Below are positions 34,456-46,166 of a stretch of 64,000 bases of DNA, piece by piece (the stretch's first letter is position 1; the number at the start of each line of letters is the position of its first letter). This DNA comes from Calonectria ilicicola (taxonomy: Eukaryota > Ascomycota > Sordariomycetes > Hypocreales > Nectriaceae), in NCBI GenBank assembly GCA_020809705.1, contig CP085825.1:1302001-1366000 (forward strand), written 5' to 3'. The notes under the pieces are model-generated. The model was not told the DNA's origin, did not search any database, and saw only the letters and a list, made by a program, of their open reading frames with translations. The translations under genes were made by a program, and so were the position numbers.

Positions 34456-37400
34456 GACGGGGTTGGTCAAGGATGTGGTTGAGACTAGAGATGGAAGAAT
34501 GGTGACGGGGTGGTAGAATGGTAGAATAAAACAGAGTACCAGACAAAGGAAACCCAAACACCAGTGTGAGCAGTATAAGAATACAGTAATGTATCAAGCG
34601 ACGATGTTTTTTTTGTCCAAAGACGGCGTTGAAAAGAGACTGGGCTGTTGCTTTTTGAAGTCCTCAGCAACGCTGAAGTTCAGGTGAAGCTGTCGTAAAG
34701 CGCCGCTGGTGCCCCGCCCCGCCGAACCTAGCGTTTGTGGTCAGATGGAGGCGGGAGCTAATCGGGTCGCTCAATTAGTGACGTGACTCATAGGTCGTCA
34801 TTCCCAGTCATAGCTTCTATGAGCCACAGCCCAGCGGCAATTACTGGCTTATTAGATCCATCCTAGCGATTTACGTCTGTGTCATAACTTATTTGCCATG
34901 GCCTGCTAGAGCCTTTTTTTTTTCGTTTTCAAATTTCGAGTCAGCCCTGCTAATTTTGATTAGAAATAGGATGAGTCATTGAAGTATCCATTCTAGTGCA
35001 TCAATATATTTATCAGTATTGTATTCAAGTAATCTTCCTTTTACCCTAAACAGACCAATGATGTATCCGAAATGGTCAGAAATGCGCACACATAGCATCG
35101 ACGAATTGTGTTATACATTGGTGTTGACATGATTGGAGACTACCCGGCACCTGTCAAGTGGGGCACTGAGTCCAAGCGTTAGAGTGCACTATTCAACACC
35201 ACACGCTAGATTGAAGATAGCCAGCGATTGTATTGATGACAAAATGATGCGAACCTAATTTAATCAGAGGCTGTGTATTTTAAATCGCACAGAAAACTGC
35301 TTGGAGGGAGGATTTATAAATGATGCGGGGTTTGGCAAAATAACAGTCAATACAATGGCTTCTGCAAAATAGCGACTTCGAGTCCTCGACTAGGCCGGAT
35401 TGTAATCCCAGTGCAAACTTGAAGATGATATACTGTTATCTTCCTGGGAGACCAAATTTACAACTATGAATCAATTGATTTGGATACCCGATTACAATTA
35501 TACCTCGAGACAATACAATCAGTTTCATCAATTTTGTCTGATACATCATAATGATAATCATTGATATTATGCACGAATCGTTCGATATAAACTCCCCGTA
35601 AGTTTTAAACGCGAGACACTGCGGAATAAGTACACACTGATTGCCATTTTTTCAGGGACCTGAGAGGTCTTACTCTCGCAAAAGAAAATCTGAGTCCCTC
35701 TAAGATCTCAGAGGGTGCAATGTTGACGCCCCTATGATGCAATGCACACCAGTGTCCATTGTACAACTAAGAAGCGGCAGACGCTGACAATATCACGGCA
35801 GTGCCGAGGATACGCATTGGATGTTCATCTTGGTCACGCAGCCTTTGTCAATGGAATTCCCAAAGTAAACTCCACAGCCACCCATTCACAGACTAATCAA
35901 CTAGCACGATGAGACATCCAGTCGTCCATGCGTTCTTCACCTGACTGATTACTGGACAAAAAGACCAATTGCACACAGACCAGTGGTATGCCGGTTTGGG
36001 AACAGGTCATGCATCTATTTGTTGAAATTGAGGCCACATTGGTGAAATGTCTGGTTCCAAGACACCACGGAGCCCGCCCACCAAGGCTGAGCTAGCAATA
36101 TCTCAGACGCATTGCCACCCGCATATAGGGGTGCGGGAGCGGAAAGAACATCAGGGACAATACGTCACAGTGCTCTCATCACCAAAACACCGGTCAACGG
36201 GACCCAGGCGGCAGTTATCTTGCCAGGAGATGGCTCCCATCCCGTCGGTAGACGGAAATGACAGTTCAGCCCAGACGATCCCTCCCTCTTTGAGCGACCA
36301 CGAGACCAGGTTCGCTCAAACATGTCGAGAATTTTAAGGCAGACAGGGAGTCCTTTTGTCGTTTCTTCTGCGCCTCAGGATAAGCAAGGAGTCTCTCACG
36401 CCCATAATAGCATCCAGCTATGTACTTTTTAATTTAATTGTCATTTTTTATTTTATTTTTCGTGTTCGTGACCTCCCACACACGAACAAATCACCCCCTG
36501 TGCGATTGGGTGGCATGCAGCTGCATCCTGCAGCTTTGTTTGGGGCGAGCGCCTGAAAGTGCCTGAAAAAGAAGCACTGGTCTAAGGGGACAAACATGGG
36601 ACTCGGCGTTTGACCCCCAGTTTGCAGAAATAGAAGCATAACACTCGGTCGGAAGCAGCAGCGGACACCCGCTGAGAGACACTGTCGGACGTGATAGGAG
36701 GGCTGCAGACAAACAACGGGTCATGGCCTGATTGTCTGGTGAGTCACGGGAGTTGTGCCTTGCGGCCGACTGCATCTGTGGCTGATGTTCCGTCGGGGCT
36801 CATGTACGCACATATGCACAGGTGTTTACTAATTATCGAGGGTCCGGGGTGGAATTTGGCGGCATCTCGACGCGACCAAGCAATGCACGACGGCTGGTTC
36901 GGTTGCACGCCCCCAACGCAATCACGGCCTCATACAGATCTTGGGCGGGTGTTAGCATTGATTGCGTAGCAGGGGCTTCGGTCAGCTTGAATCCAAAGCT
37001 GACGACTTCGAGCCCAATGGGAAGGCGAGGCCCAAGGAATCGGTCGAGCCTGCTTGTGACGACATGGTGGGCGATACCTAAAGGAAGCGCGGGTTTATGA
37101 CGTGTTTGAAAGGGGGATTGACGACCTGAGATGGAATCGAATGATAAGGGGTGACATGGGGAGCCAAAGGTGCCGAGGGGGTCGGTCAGATGTGATGAGA
37201 TGGGAGGGATTGGCACAGATGGCATTCCTTGCTGGTCAATACGAGATCCACGAGCTGCTGTGGCACGCAAGTTATGTGAGGTGTCAATTTGGGCCAATAT
37301 GACGGGGGGAGGTCTGGTGAGCAAGCGGGAGGCGACTGCGATGAGATTACTGGCACAAGGATCCAACCAAAAGAAAGCAGCCAGACACAACGGCAGCAAC

Positions 37401-40400
37401 GTGAGGAAAAAAAGAAACGAAAGGATGACCTGGTGGGATGGATTTTCAACCTTGGAAATGCCAACGAACAGAGCAGCCAGCCCTGCACCGATGTTCACTT
37501 TGGCTTGAAAAGGCAACCACCAGGCCGGCAGTCTGCAGCGTGGGCGGCCCCTCACCGTAATGCCGTGATGCCCTCTTCTGCAACCTCGATCACTCCAGGC
37601 TGCCCGTGGCCATCCCACTTGCGTGGTGCAGGGCGGGAGACCCCTTGCTCACCGGGCCGTGATAGGCGGGCGAGCGCGCCAGCAGATGCGACAGAGGGCC
37701 ACCGGGATTTTTAAGGTGTGGAGGGCGAGGCCGTCTGAGACTTGGGGAAGCTGGGAAGGCGGGGATCATACAGGCCTAGTGGTGTGCACTTGGCGCCGGG
37801 AGGGTGTGAAGCTGGCAGTGGACGTCGAGATGGTGGGAGGGTGGGCTGCCAACTCATCATTTCAGCGGGCAGATGACCTCTGGAACCTTTGCGTTGAAGC
37901 CTCGCGCCTGTTGCTGCTGCTGCTGTTGCTGCGTCTGCTGCGTCTCCCTGACGCCGTCTCGCTGGCGGTGAGTCCGGGAGCCCGGCTCGGGAGGGTGCTT
38001 CCCCGAAACGGTGGCAGGCACTGCAAGGCAAAGAAATGTCTCCCAGATGCTCGTCTTTCCGTGTACTTGCGTGTGGTGACGGTGTACTTTGGGCACAAAA
38101 CGTGGGCCATGGGGGTGGTGGAGGTGGCTTATTGAGGGGGAAGAAGTACGTACACAGTTGAAACGGAGACAAGAACGGAGAATAAAAATAATAATAAAAT
38201 AATAATAATATTTTTTTCTGGGAGCCTGATTATTTTATTTATTTATTTTATTTCATTTTATTTTGTTCCACCCTTGCTGACTAGGTTATTTTGCTTTATT
38301 TTCCGTACCAGATTGATCCATCTTTTGGTCCAAAATGCTTGTGTTTAATTCATCTGTTCGTGTGGGGATGCATTTTGTGCGCTTTCTCCATGCTCTGCTC
38401 TACTCTGCTAAAAACCCCAGTGTAAGTGACGCTCCAACGCCAAACAGACTGTTTGAGTGCAATCTGTAAAGGATACCTAAAAAAGAAAAATAAAATGGCA
38501 ATAAAAATAATGCCTCATTTAATTGTCGATAAAAATAAATCTTTTACCGCCATTTTTTTTTTCCTTCTTGAATTTCTCCCTCCTGATTCTCTGCCTGCGG
38601 GAATCCACAGCACGGGTTCACACATGCATACAGCAACGGACTCACATGCACACACAGACGCAATTCATCTGTGCTCTGCCATCCAAACCCCTCCCACCCC
38701 CTCCCACCGTCTCTCTTAATTCCGGCCCAGTGGCGCCTCAGCCGTGACTCGTCCGGCAGCAAACCGTCGGTGAAGGGGCCTTTGCCGCCTCATCCAGCTG
38801 AGGCCGCATGCCTGACCGTTTATCTTCGCCTTGCGCCGGGGATCAGTGGCAGTGCCCTTCAGGGTAAATTACGCTCCGCCGCATGGGGGCTACCCAAGAT
38901 AGTTTGAGGCCCGGTGTGTGCTACCACGGACAGTCGCTGCCCGTCCGTCAGCCAAACGCTAGACAGACACGGTGAGCAAGGTAAGCTCCTTTCACATGGT
39001 AGCGAAAATTTGCCCCAGAAGCAAAGTGTATCAGCTTCTTCCTGTTCACGCGAGCGGAGACGCAAGCTGTATGCAGTCATCTTGCCATCGACCCTTCTCC
39101 ATTGGCCTCCCCCAGATGTAGATGTAGTATTCATTCACTCCGATGTCTCGATGCTCGGATCTATTGCGTCCTTGTGAACATCTTTTTTATTTTCTTTTTT
39201 TAATATTTAATTTTATTATTCATCCTTGAATGTATCATTGATTCACCCAAGGAAAATGCCTCCCGTTGTTCCGGCCGGTACCATCCCGATGGCCGCAGAG
39301 TCATGACCTCGCCGCTGGTCACGCTTCCATGCACCTCTCTACACCGTCGCACCCGGGCCTGCCCCCCGCGGCCCTGATCCCAATCAGCTGCCTCAATTGA
39401 CACGTCTACCCGGTCTCTCACCCGGCTTCGTGTGGGAGCGAGGTACTCAGGGTCCCTTGAAGCAGGGTCTGAGTACACACTGGATTTAGTGCACACCTAC
39501 TCTGAAGCCCTCTGAACCGCCACGAGGGGCCCTGGCCGGCCGTGGGCGATCACAAGCATTAAAGCTGTTCCGGTCTGCTACAACATCGTGCTATCATGTG
39601 CCTGCTGGCTTCGATGCGGGCAAATCAACTCGGAACCTTCAAAGGTGAGTCGTTTGCCCATGTGAATAACTTCATCGCGTGAGAATTTGTTGCATGTATC
39701 CGTGTATTGGTCGCCCTCGGTTCGTCTGTTTGCTAGCACATGTTCCATGATACCATGCCAATGCATCCGATGCACCCCGGACTCCATGACATGACACCTT
39801 ATCTATGACACCCAGGCAGGCTTTTCAGGCCAACCTTCACATGCCAGTGTCATCAACCACCAAACGGGATTCTATATCGGAAGATCGGAAGAATGCCATT
39901 TACTCACTGACCATGTCTGTAAGCGGCGTCAACGGGGGCAGTGTTAGCAATGAGGAATCATATCGGATTTAGCCCAGATTGGAAAAATGAATTGCAAGAG
40001 CTTGTTTTGGTCGATGCAATACGTGCGCTGAGCCTTAGGGGTGCAGGGGCGTCATGTCATGACACCCCGTGCGGTTCCAGCGCCCCCAGTCCCTTTTCGC
40101 CTTCAGCACAACAAGCTCCACGTACAACTTCAATCACAGCCCTCTTAGCTTAATCTGTCCATATACTAAAAATGTTCACTAATTTAACTAATGGTAAACA
40201 AGCTTAAACCGCTGTATTGATGCTCCCAAGTCCATGTCCACTGGATCTGCTGTGCTGATTGGCCCCTCGCATTCATCGCTTTCAGATTGACGGGACGCGC
40301 AACGATCTACTGTCAGATCCGGTGCATCTCCCGCCGACTACCGCTAATAAATCGTGATGGCCAAGATTTAGCCCCTGTATTAACCCATGCCCTACGAATA

Positions 40401-40571
40401 GCCTTAGATCAGATTTGCGTGGTTCTCGGATTCAATGCGATGGAATGCGTGGTCTTTAGATATTCACTCTGTATATAGACGATAGAAAAATCTCGTGGTT
40501 TTGATACAAGCAAATAAACCTAAACTGGAATAGTAGTTCTAAATCATTCAATTTCTTTAGTTACCACCATA
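34456..40571. other. 6.1-kb intergenic stretch, no supportable gene
   Basis: The first few hundred bases are the promoter of the minus-strand CHY zinc-finger gene; 34.8-36.0 kb is moderately AT-rich without a frame. A minus-strand frame of 261 codons at 36833-37618 has a hydrophobic patch but no family motif and no matching exons, so I do not call it. AT-rich tracts recur near 36420-36465, 38178-38270, 38490-38570 and 39180-39225. A CTG/TTG trinucleotide run lies at 37909-37943. The last 400 bases before 40572 are AT-rich and probably hold the promoter of the RTA1-like gene. Confidence 0.5.
37909..37943 (+). repeat. Imperfect CTG trinucleotide repeat
   Basis: A run of CTG units with TTG and CGT interruptions in a region without a supportable gene. 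Frames through it give leucine or glutamine runs that are artefacts of the repeat. Confidence 0.6.
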
Positions 40572-41519
40572 ATGGCTGAATCCGACTCTGTTTGGATGTA
40601 TAATCCATCTTTTGCCCTCTCCATCATCGGAACCATTGTTTACGGAACCATCTTCCTCGCTGCATTCTATCTCACTGTTGTCAAATATCGGGCTTGGTAC
40701 TTCCTAGTGGTTCCAATTGGTGCTGCAGTCGAAGTTGCAGCTTACATTCTTCGTACCTACTCGGTCAAACACCAGACCAAGTTGGCATGTCTCATCCAAC
40801 TCTCTATTCTTTATTGACATCTAACAAAGAACAGGCACCATTTGTAATGACACTAACATTTACTGTACTTGCTCCCATTTTCATTGCAGCAGGAAACTAT
40901 CTCCTGATCAGCCGACTCATTATTGCCGTTTTGCCTTCTTCAAATCACCGCATTCTCAAGACTCCTGGACGACGACTGACACCAATTTTTGTTATTTGTG
41001 ATATCATTGCCTTTCTAGTTCAAGGGAGTGGCTCAGCAATTGCGAGTTCTGATAACTGGCAAGGCAATAGCGAGAAGGTTGGTCGGAGTGTCTTAATTGG
41101 AGGTCTGGTATTCCAACTCATTGCATTCTGCCTCTTCCTTTGCGTATTTCGGAGGTTCCATGTTCTCGGCAATCAAATGGAAGTCGCAAGTGCACCTAAG
41201 GCTTGGAGGATGGTTGTTCGCTCAGTGTACATCTCAAGTGCCTTAATTATGGTGGGTTTATTTGCCAGTGGAAGATTTTCAGGCTAATCCAGAATAGATT
41301 CGATGTATCTATCGTGTTTGCGAGTTTGCTGAGGGTATGAATGGATATGCTTTTCGTACTGAGTGGCTCTTTTGGGTTTTTGAGTGCTTGCCAATGATTG
41401 GAGCCATAGGTATTTTTTGTATCCATCACCCGAGCCGATACCTAGGGAGAAATGGGGCACGTCGCAAAGCTCTTGGATCGGGAGATGCAATTGAGTTTTC
41501 CGAAGCCGCGAACCCCTAA
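40572..41519 (+). CDS. RTA1-like lipid-translocating/stress-tolerance membrane protein
   Basis: Three exons, 40572-40784, 40835-41251 and 41298-41519, give 283 residues with seven predicted membrane helices, the normal length for the RTA1/RTM1/RSB1 family. Visible family features are VEVAAYILR after helix 2, VLAPIFIAAGNYLLISRLI, the FVICDIIAFLVQGSGSAI block, and at the end IRCIYRVCEFAEG and HEWxxYVFD-like RTEWLFWVFE followed by HHPSRYLG. The second intron (46 nt, acceptor AATAG) is needed to restore IRCIYRVCEF. The first intron (50 nt) has a GC donor (GCATGT) with a CTAAC branch site and ACAG acceptor; no nearby GT donor keeps the frame. Yeast relatives export sphingoid bases or confer resistance to 7-aminocholesterol. 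The substrate here is unknown. The gene is convergent with a Zn2Cys6 regulator 166 bases away. Confidence 0.9.
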
Positions 41520-41685
41520 ACCGACTCCAGTTGTTTTATGATCCATCGACCAAATCGACTATTTTCATTCCACTATGTTTAGAGATGGTTCGGAGGATGT
41601 TGGGTTGGCCGAAGAAGTTGGAGATAGTGAAGAAGGAAGAATTTTATCTATTTATTTTAAATTAGAATGTAGACAAATATTAGAC

Positions 41686-43153
41686 TTACGTGTCTGACCT
41701 TTCAACGATAACGGCCATATCCTGGTCGGATTCGAAGGTTGCTTGGCCATCACTGAGAAAGAATGGCTTCCATACTTCATGTTCATTCCCAAACGAGTAC
41801 CTTAGACCACGTACGAAACGAACTGGCCATTCTGCATAGATGTGATACTCCTGAGGGAGTCGGTCAAGAATTTGCTCGATCCAAAGTTTTGACATACCAT
41901 TCCGACAGTCGATTCCTTTACTGATAATAGGCTTCTCACTAGCCGTGAAGGGACTCTCGGAAACCGCTTTGCGACTCATGACGTAATCTAAAACAAGCAT
42001 GTGCATAATGACTAGCTGAGATACAGGGTTTTCTGGGTTTATGAAAGATGAAAAGTCTTCAGGAGAGAGATCCCCTAAGCCATCATAGAAAAATGATAGT
42101 TCGTAGAAGCCTTGACAAAGTCAGTATGTTTTATGGACAAAAAAGGAGCACATACTTTCGGCAGGGTCGGTGGCTGCGAGGGCGGCTATTCTTTGCATAT
42201 GTGCTAAATATTGCAACTCCGCAACACTCTTACAAAGTGGCCCAATTTGCTTTGTGCTCCGATAGAATTCGTTGGCGATGATGTTGTCCAGATGACGGTC
42301 CGAAGGATTATAGCGCAGACGTTCTCGAACTTTTGTAACGTAGGTATTTCGTGCAAAGGCCTTAAAAATGGAATTGTCCATGTCTGGTATAGAATGGGTG
42401 CCAATTAGGAAACCTGGGGCTTTTATAAGTGTTTGTCCTTCATGACCAAGGTTTGCGACTCTTACATCCTCGAATCATAGTTAGAAAGTCCACCAGACCG
42501 TCAGCCATGTAGGCGGATTGAAATGTTAGAGCCAATGTGGCACCAAAAGCAGCATCCGCTTCGGCCTTTGATAGACTAGGCTTCGAGAGTTGTTCGTTCA
42601 GGGCTTTGATAGCAGTTACGCGATGTTTCAGAGCAGCATTTCCATAGCCGCTGGGTGATAATAGGCTCAAGTGAGATGCGCCAAGGCCTAGCATGGCATG
42701 AAGTAGAAAATCATACTGTTTGTAACTTGTTAGTCATATGCATTGGGTTAGTAGAATGAGGCCTACTTCGTGTGAGAGCCGTGAGGCGTCTTGCCATGCA
42801 GGGAAGCCATCTATTGGCAGAGGTGGATATGCTTCAAACAGGAAGTGACGAAAAAAGTTGAGATCATCCACATTAAACATGGCTGAGGATGACTGCATTT
42901 GGTGGGATAGACTTCGTGATGGAGCGGATAAATTGCTCTGTTGGTACTTGCAATCAAGGCTTAGTCTCCTGCATGGACCACAGCCAGGAATAGCCTCATC
43001 GCACTTGACTTTGCGCTTCTTGCAGATGAGGCATCCGGCTCGAGATTTGGTGTGTCCTTTCCGGGGGATGGGCCGGCGTCTGGTGGTTGGCAATATCATC
43101 CTTGGCTGGCCATTGGAACCTGCTGACGACTCGGAGGTCGAGAGGTCCGCCAT
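41686..43153 (-). CDS. Zn2Cys6 fungal-type transcription factor (Upc2-like architecture)
   Basis: Four exons in coding order, 43153-42767, 42715-42466, 42413-42156 and 42110-41686, with introns of 51, 52 and 45 nt, encode 439 residues. The binuclear zinc cluster is at residues 41-68 with exact CX2CX6CX6CX2CX6C spacing (Cys 41, 44, 51, 58, 61, 68), preceded by basic RRRPIPRKGHTKSR. The rest matches the short fungal regulator class that includes the sterol regulator Upc2: FFRHFLFEAYP, EYDFLLHAMLGLGASHL, an ALTFQSAYMADGLVDFLTMIRGC segment, and a C-terminal LDYVMSR/EWPVRFVRGL block. The start at 43153 is the ATG just before the conserved basic region. The stop codon is embedded in a perfect GTAAGT donor sequence, so a 3' extension by splicing is conceivable. 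A regulatory link to the adjacent RTA1-like gene is inference. Confidence 0.93.
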
Positions 43154-43570
43154 GAGGAAACCTTTTGATGGAGAACAGCTATAGATCAAGTGTGCGAAGG
43201 TGCAAGAGGTCTACCGTATATTCATGTACGTTTGTGATAGTGGTTGGGTGGTTGTTATGAGAAGTCGATCAGCGCAATGACCCTGGATGGTCGCAATTAT
43301 CGTGTCAGCAGTCAGCGAGGCTAGCCTAGCCACACCACCCCCCAGTGGCTCATCCTTGCTACTCGGGACAAGGTCAACCCGACACAATGGAATGATTGGC
43401 ACTATACAAGAATCTCAACAGACTGATTTTCTCATGTGCAGATTTTTATCAACTAATAGTAGACATCGTCATTATAATCACATGCTAGAATGCACACCAC
43501 TTGGGAGGCAATATAGGAACTCGTCTATTCATCATAAATGCTTTTGACCTAATCCCACACTCGATCCCAA
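43154..43570. other. Intergenic region between regulator start and CCT5 end
   Basis: These 417 bases contain the promoter of the Zn2Cys6 gene (minus strand) and the 3' untranslated region of CCT5. I recognise no further gene, repeat or specific binding site. Confidence 0.6.
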
Positions 43571-45449
43571 TTAGAAGTCGTCCTCGCCAGATCCTGATAC
43601 GATCACATTGTTGACCTTCAAGACCATGCGACATAGTTGTGTAGCCAGCTGTAACTGCTGCTTCTTGCCAATCAAAGGGTCAATGACGAAGGCATCCTTC
43701 ATGTCATTGTTACCCCGTCCCATGCAGTCCACGCCCAGCTTGCCACGACCCTGAGCACCAGCCTTGACTTGTTGACTCTTGACCTCCGCAAGAGTAGCAA
43801 TGGGGTTCAGACCACTGTTCTCAGCCAGGGTCATGGGAACGGTGTCCAAAGCCTCAGAGAAAGCTCGCATGGCGTACTGCTCAAGGCCAGGAGTCTTGAC
43901 AGCGGCGTCTTCCACAGCCAAAGAGCAGGCAATCTCTGCAGCACCACCGCCGTAAACAACTCGGTTGTCGCGCACAAGGTTTCGGACTACGCACAGCGCG
44001 TCATGGAGGGATCGCTTAGCCTCGTCGATGATCTGGATCAAATCAGCTTTTTTAGTTCTTGACATCTTGGGTCATTCGTCGCTTACCATCTTGTTGCTGC
44101 CACGAACAAAGACTGTCACGGCTCGGGTATTCGCACATTCCTCAATAACCAGCATCTTCTCCCTTGTAGTACCGAATGTCATCTCTCGCACGATACCGGC
44201 TGTACCAAGCTTCTCTGCGCTGAGGTCCTCGAATCGGGGAACGATTCGGCCGTTTGTGGCAATAGCAATCAGCTCAATCTCGGGACCACCAACCCATCGA
44301 ACGGCAGGGAGCTGGTTCTGGAGCAGAAGGTGGTTGGCCTCATCATCGAAACCCCACTGGCAGATGGCCAAGTTGGCACCAGTGTCCTTGATCTGCTGGA
44401 TCATCTCAGTGAACTTGTCCTTCTCGTAGTTTTGCAGCTTCTTGAATTCCTCGACGCTGGTAATGTCAAGCTTGTGCTTGGTCTTGGGCTTGGGGGGCTC
44501 GAAGGCGCAGGTCAAGATGGCAATCTTGGCGTCCCGCACCTCGGAAGGCATCTGGGGATGGGAGAAATCCTTGTCGACGATGACACCCTTGACAAGGAGG
44601 GTATCCTCGAGGGCACCTCCAACCTTTCCGTCTACCTTGATCAGCTCGAAATCGACATCTTTTCGCTCGAGGTCGGCAACGGAGAGAACCGCATCGACTG
44701 CAATGTTGGCGAACTGGTCGTGGGCCTTGGAAACAATCTTGCTTCCCAAGCTGGTTCGAGCCACCTTGACGAGGTTTTCGGTCTCACTCTTGGAGAATTC
44801 GATGGTGTCGGAGATCTTGTCGAGTTCGGCAACGGCAATGTCACAAGCCTGGTCGTAACCATCAGCAATACGGATGGGGTGAATGCCCTTGTCGATAAGG
44901 TCGGCAGCCTGCTCCAGCAGAGCACCAGCAAGAACAACGACACCGGTGGTACCATCACCAATCTCTTCATCCTGTGACTTGGAGAGCTCGACTAATAGCT
45001 TGGCCACATGGTTTGTAATCTCCATCTGCTGTAGAATCGTAGCGCCATCGTTGGTCACGGTGATGTCTCCGTCGGGTGAGATGAGGATCTTGTCGAGGCC
45101 TCGGGGACCAAGAGAGCTCTTAACGATGTTGGCGACGGTGCGGGCGGCGAGGATATGGGACTTGACAGCTTCGTTGCCGAACTGGCGCTTCTTCTTCCCC
45201 TGACTACAAATGGTTAGGCGGAGCTTGGGGGAACATGGCATGGACGAGGACATACTCTCTCACGACGATGAAAGGTCGGCCTTGCTCATCCTTCATCACC
45301 GCCGCTATATATGCATGGTTAGCTGGGGAACTCGAGACGTCGTCATCTTCATAATTGGCGGGCCGTACCATTTGACACATCTAGGTCTGTCCCCTCGTTA
45401 GCTTAACCCCTCCACAAAGATATTTGTGGGATACTTACTCAACGCCATC
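43571..45449 (-). CDS. CCT5: T-complex protein 1 epsilon subunit (cytosolic chaperonin CCT5)
   Basis: Five exons in coding order, 45449-45440, 45380-45369, 45304-45256, 45203-44087 and 44032-43571, encode 549 residues, the usual CCT5 length. The first exon is 10 nt and the second only 12 nt; both are needed to build the N-terminus [19 protein letters not shown]. The match to yeast Cct5 is strong throughout: [26 protein letters not shown], the chaperonin ATPase motif [50 protein letters not shown] and [14 protein letters not shown] near the end. CCT5 is one of eight subunits of the ring-shaped TRiC/CCT complex that folds actin, tubulin and WD-repeat proteins using ATP in the cytosol. It is divergent from HBS1 across 717 bases. 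Introns are 59, 64, 52 and 54 nt. Confidence 0.97.
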
Positions 45450-46166
45450 TTGATAACTTTGTCCACCGCGGGGAGCTGTATTCGCAAGAAACGGGGCGAT
45501 TACGGCAAAAACGAAAAAAGGTCCCCCGAAATACGGTGGCAGACTGGAGCTTCCAGGGACTTCTATATCTAGCCCGATTTTTTTGAGGATTTGGGGCTGC
45601 CTTGCACCACCCACCACACCGAAGCCGGGTGGCGGTGAAATGAAAAGTCCGGCTCTTCAGGGGCGTTGATCATAAACAAGCACCCATATTATGAAAGAAA
45701 TGCACTTGGCTTGCTCCATATTAGGCACTTCCACACACATACCCTTGCCTTATTTGTACTAGCGCGCTCTAACGGCGCAAGGAGCGGTGAAATTTTGGGC
45801 TTTCACCAGCTCACTGCCCGGCGTGACTACATCATTCAACCCCGCCACAGCTGCCCAAATCCGATGCTGCCCCGCCATGACTATGTCGGCAACATCCATT
45901 GTCAATGCTGACCTTTAAGGCCCCTCTCGCGCAACCTTTTCCTTGATCCTGCTGGAAGCGACCCAGAGCTTTGGAAACTTTGTTGAATATCCCACGCGAT
46001 ACCCTTTTAACCAACAAACCGCGACTATATTAAGCAGTCCTGCCCAGTCCGTCCAAGATACCCTTGTCCGATTCTTGTTTCGAAACATCCCACTATCGAT
46101 TCCTTTTTAAGTCTCAGCCGTTTGAGACATCCAACTCTTTTCCACCAACAACAAAAATTCTCCAAC
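45450..46166. promoter_or_regulatory. Divergent promoter region of CCT5 and HBS1
   Basis: These 717 bases lie between the start codons of two oppositely oriented housekeeping genes, so they hold both promoters. No clear TATA box is visible near either start, as often seen for housekeeping genes. I see no additional gene. Confidence 0.55.

Noticed and set aside
36833..37618. A 261-codon minus-strand frame with a hydrophobic segment
   Set aside because: No family motif, no convincing start context and no linked exons. The length is within what chance gives in G+C-rich intergenic DNA. Transcript evidence could reverse this.
37711..38172. Glutamine-rich minus-strand frame from the CTG repeat
   Set aside because: The poly-Gln/Ser run is a direct product of the trinucleotide repeat; no gene-like sequence on either side.
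44330..44977. A 215-codon frame antisense to CCT5
   Set aside because: Same codon-bias artefact opposite a conserved, highly expressed gene; no motifs.
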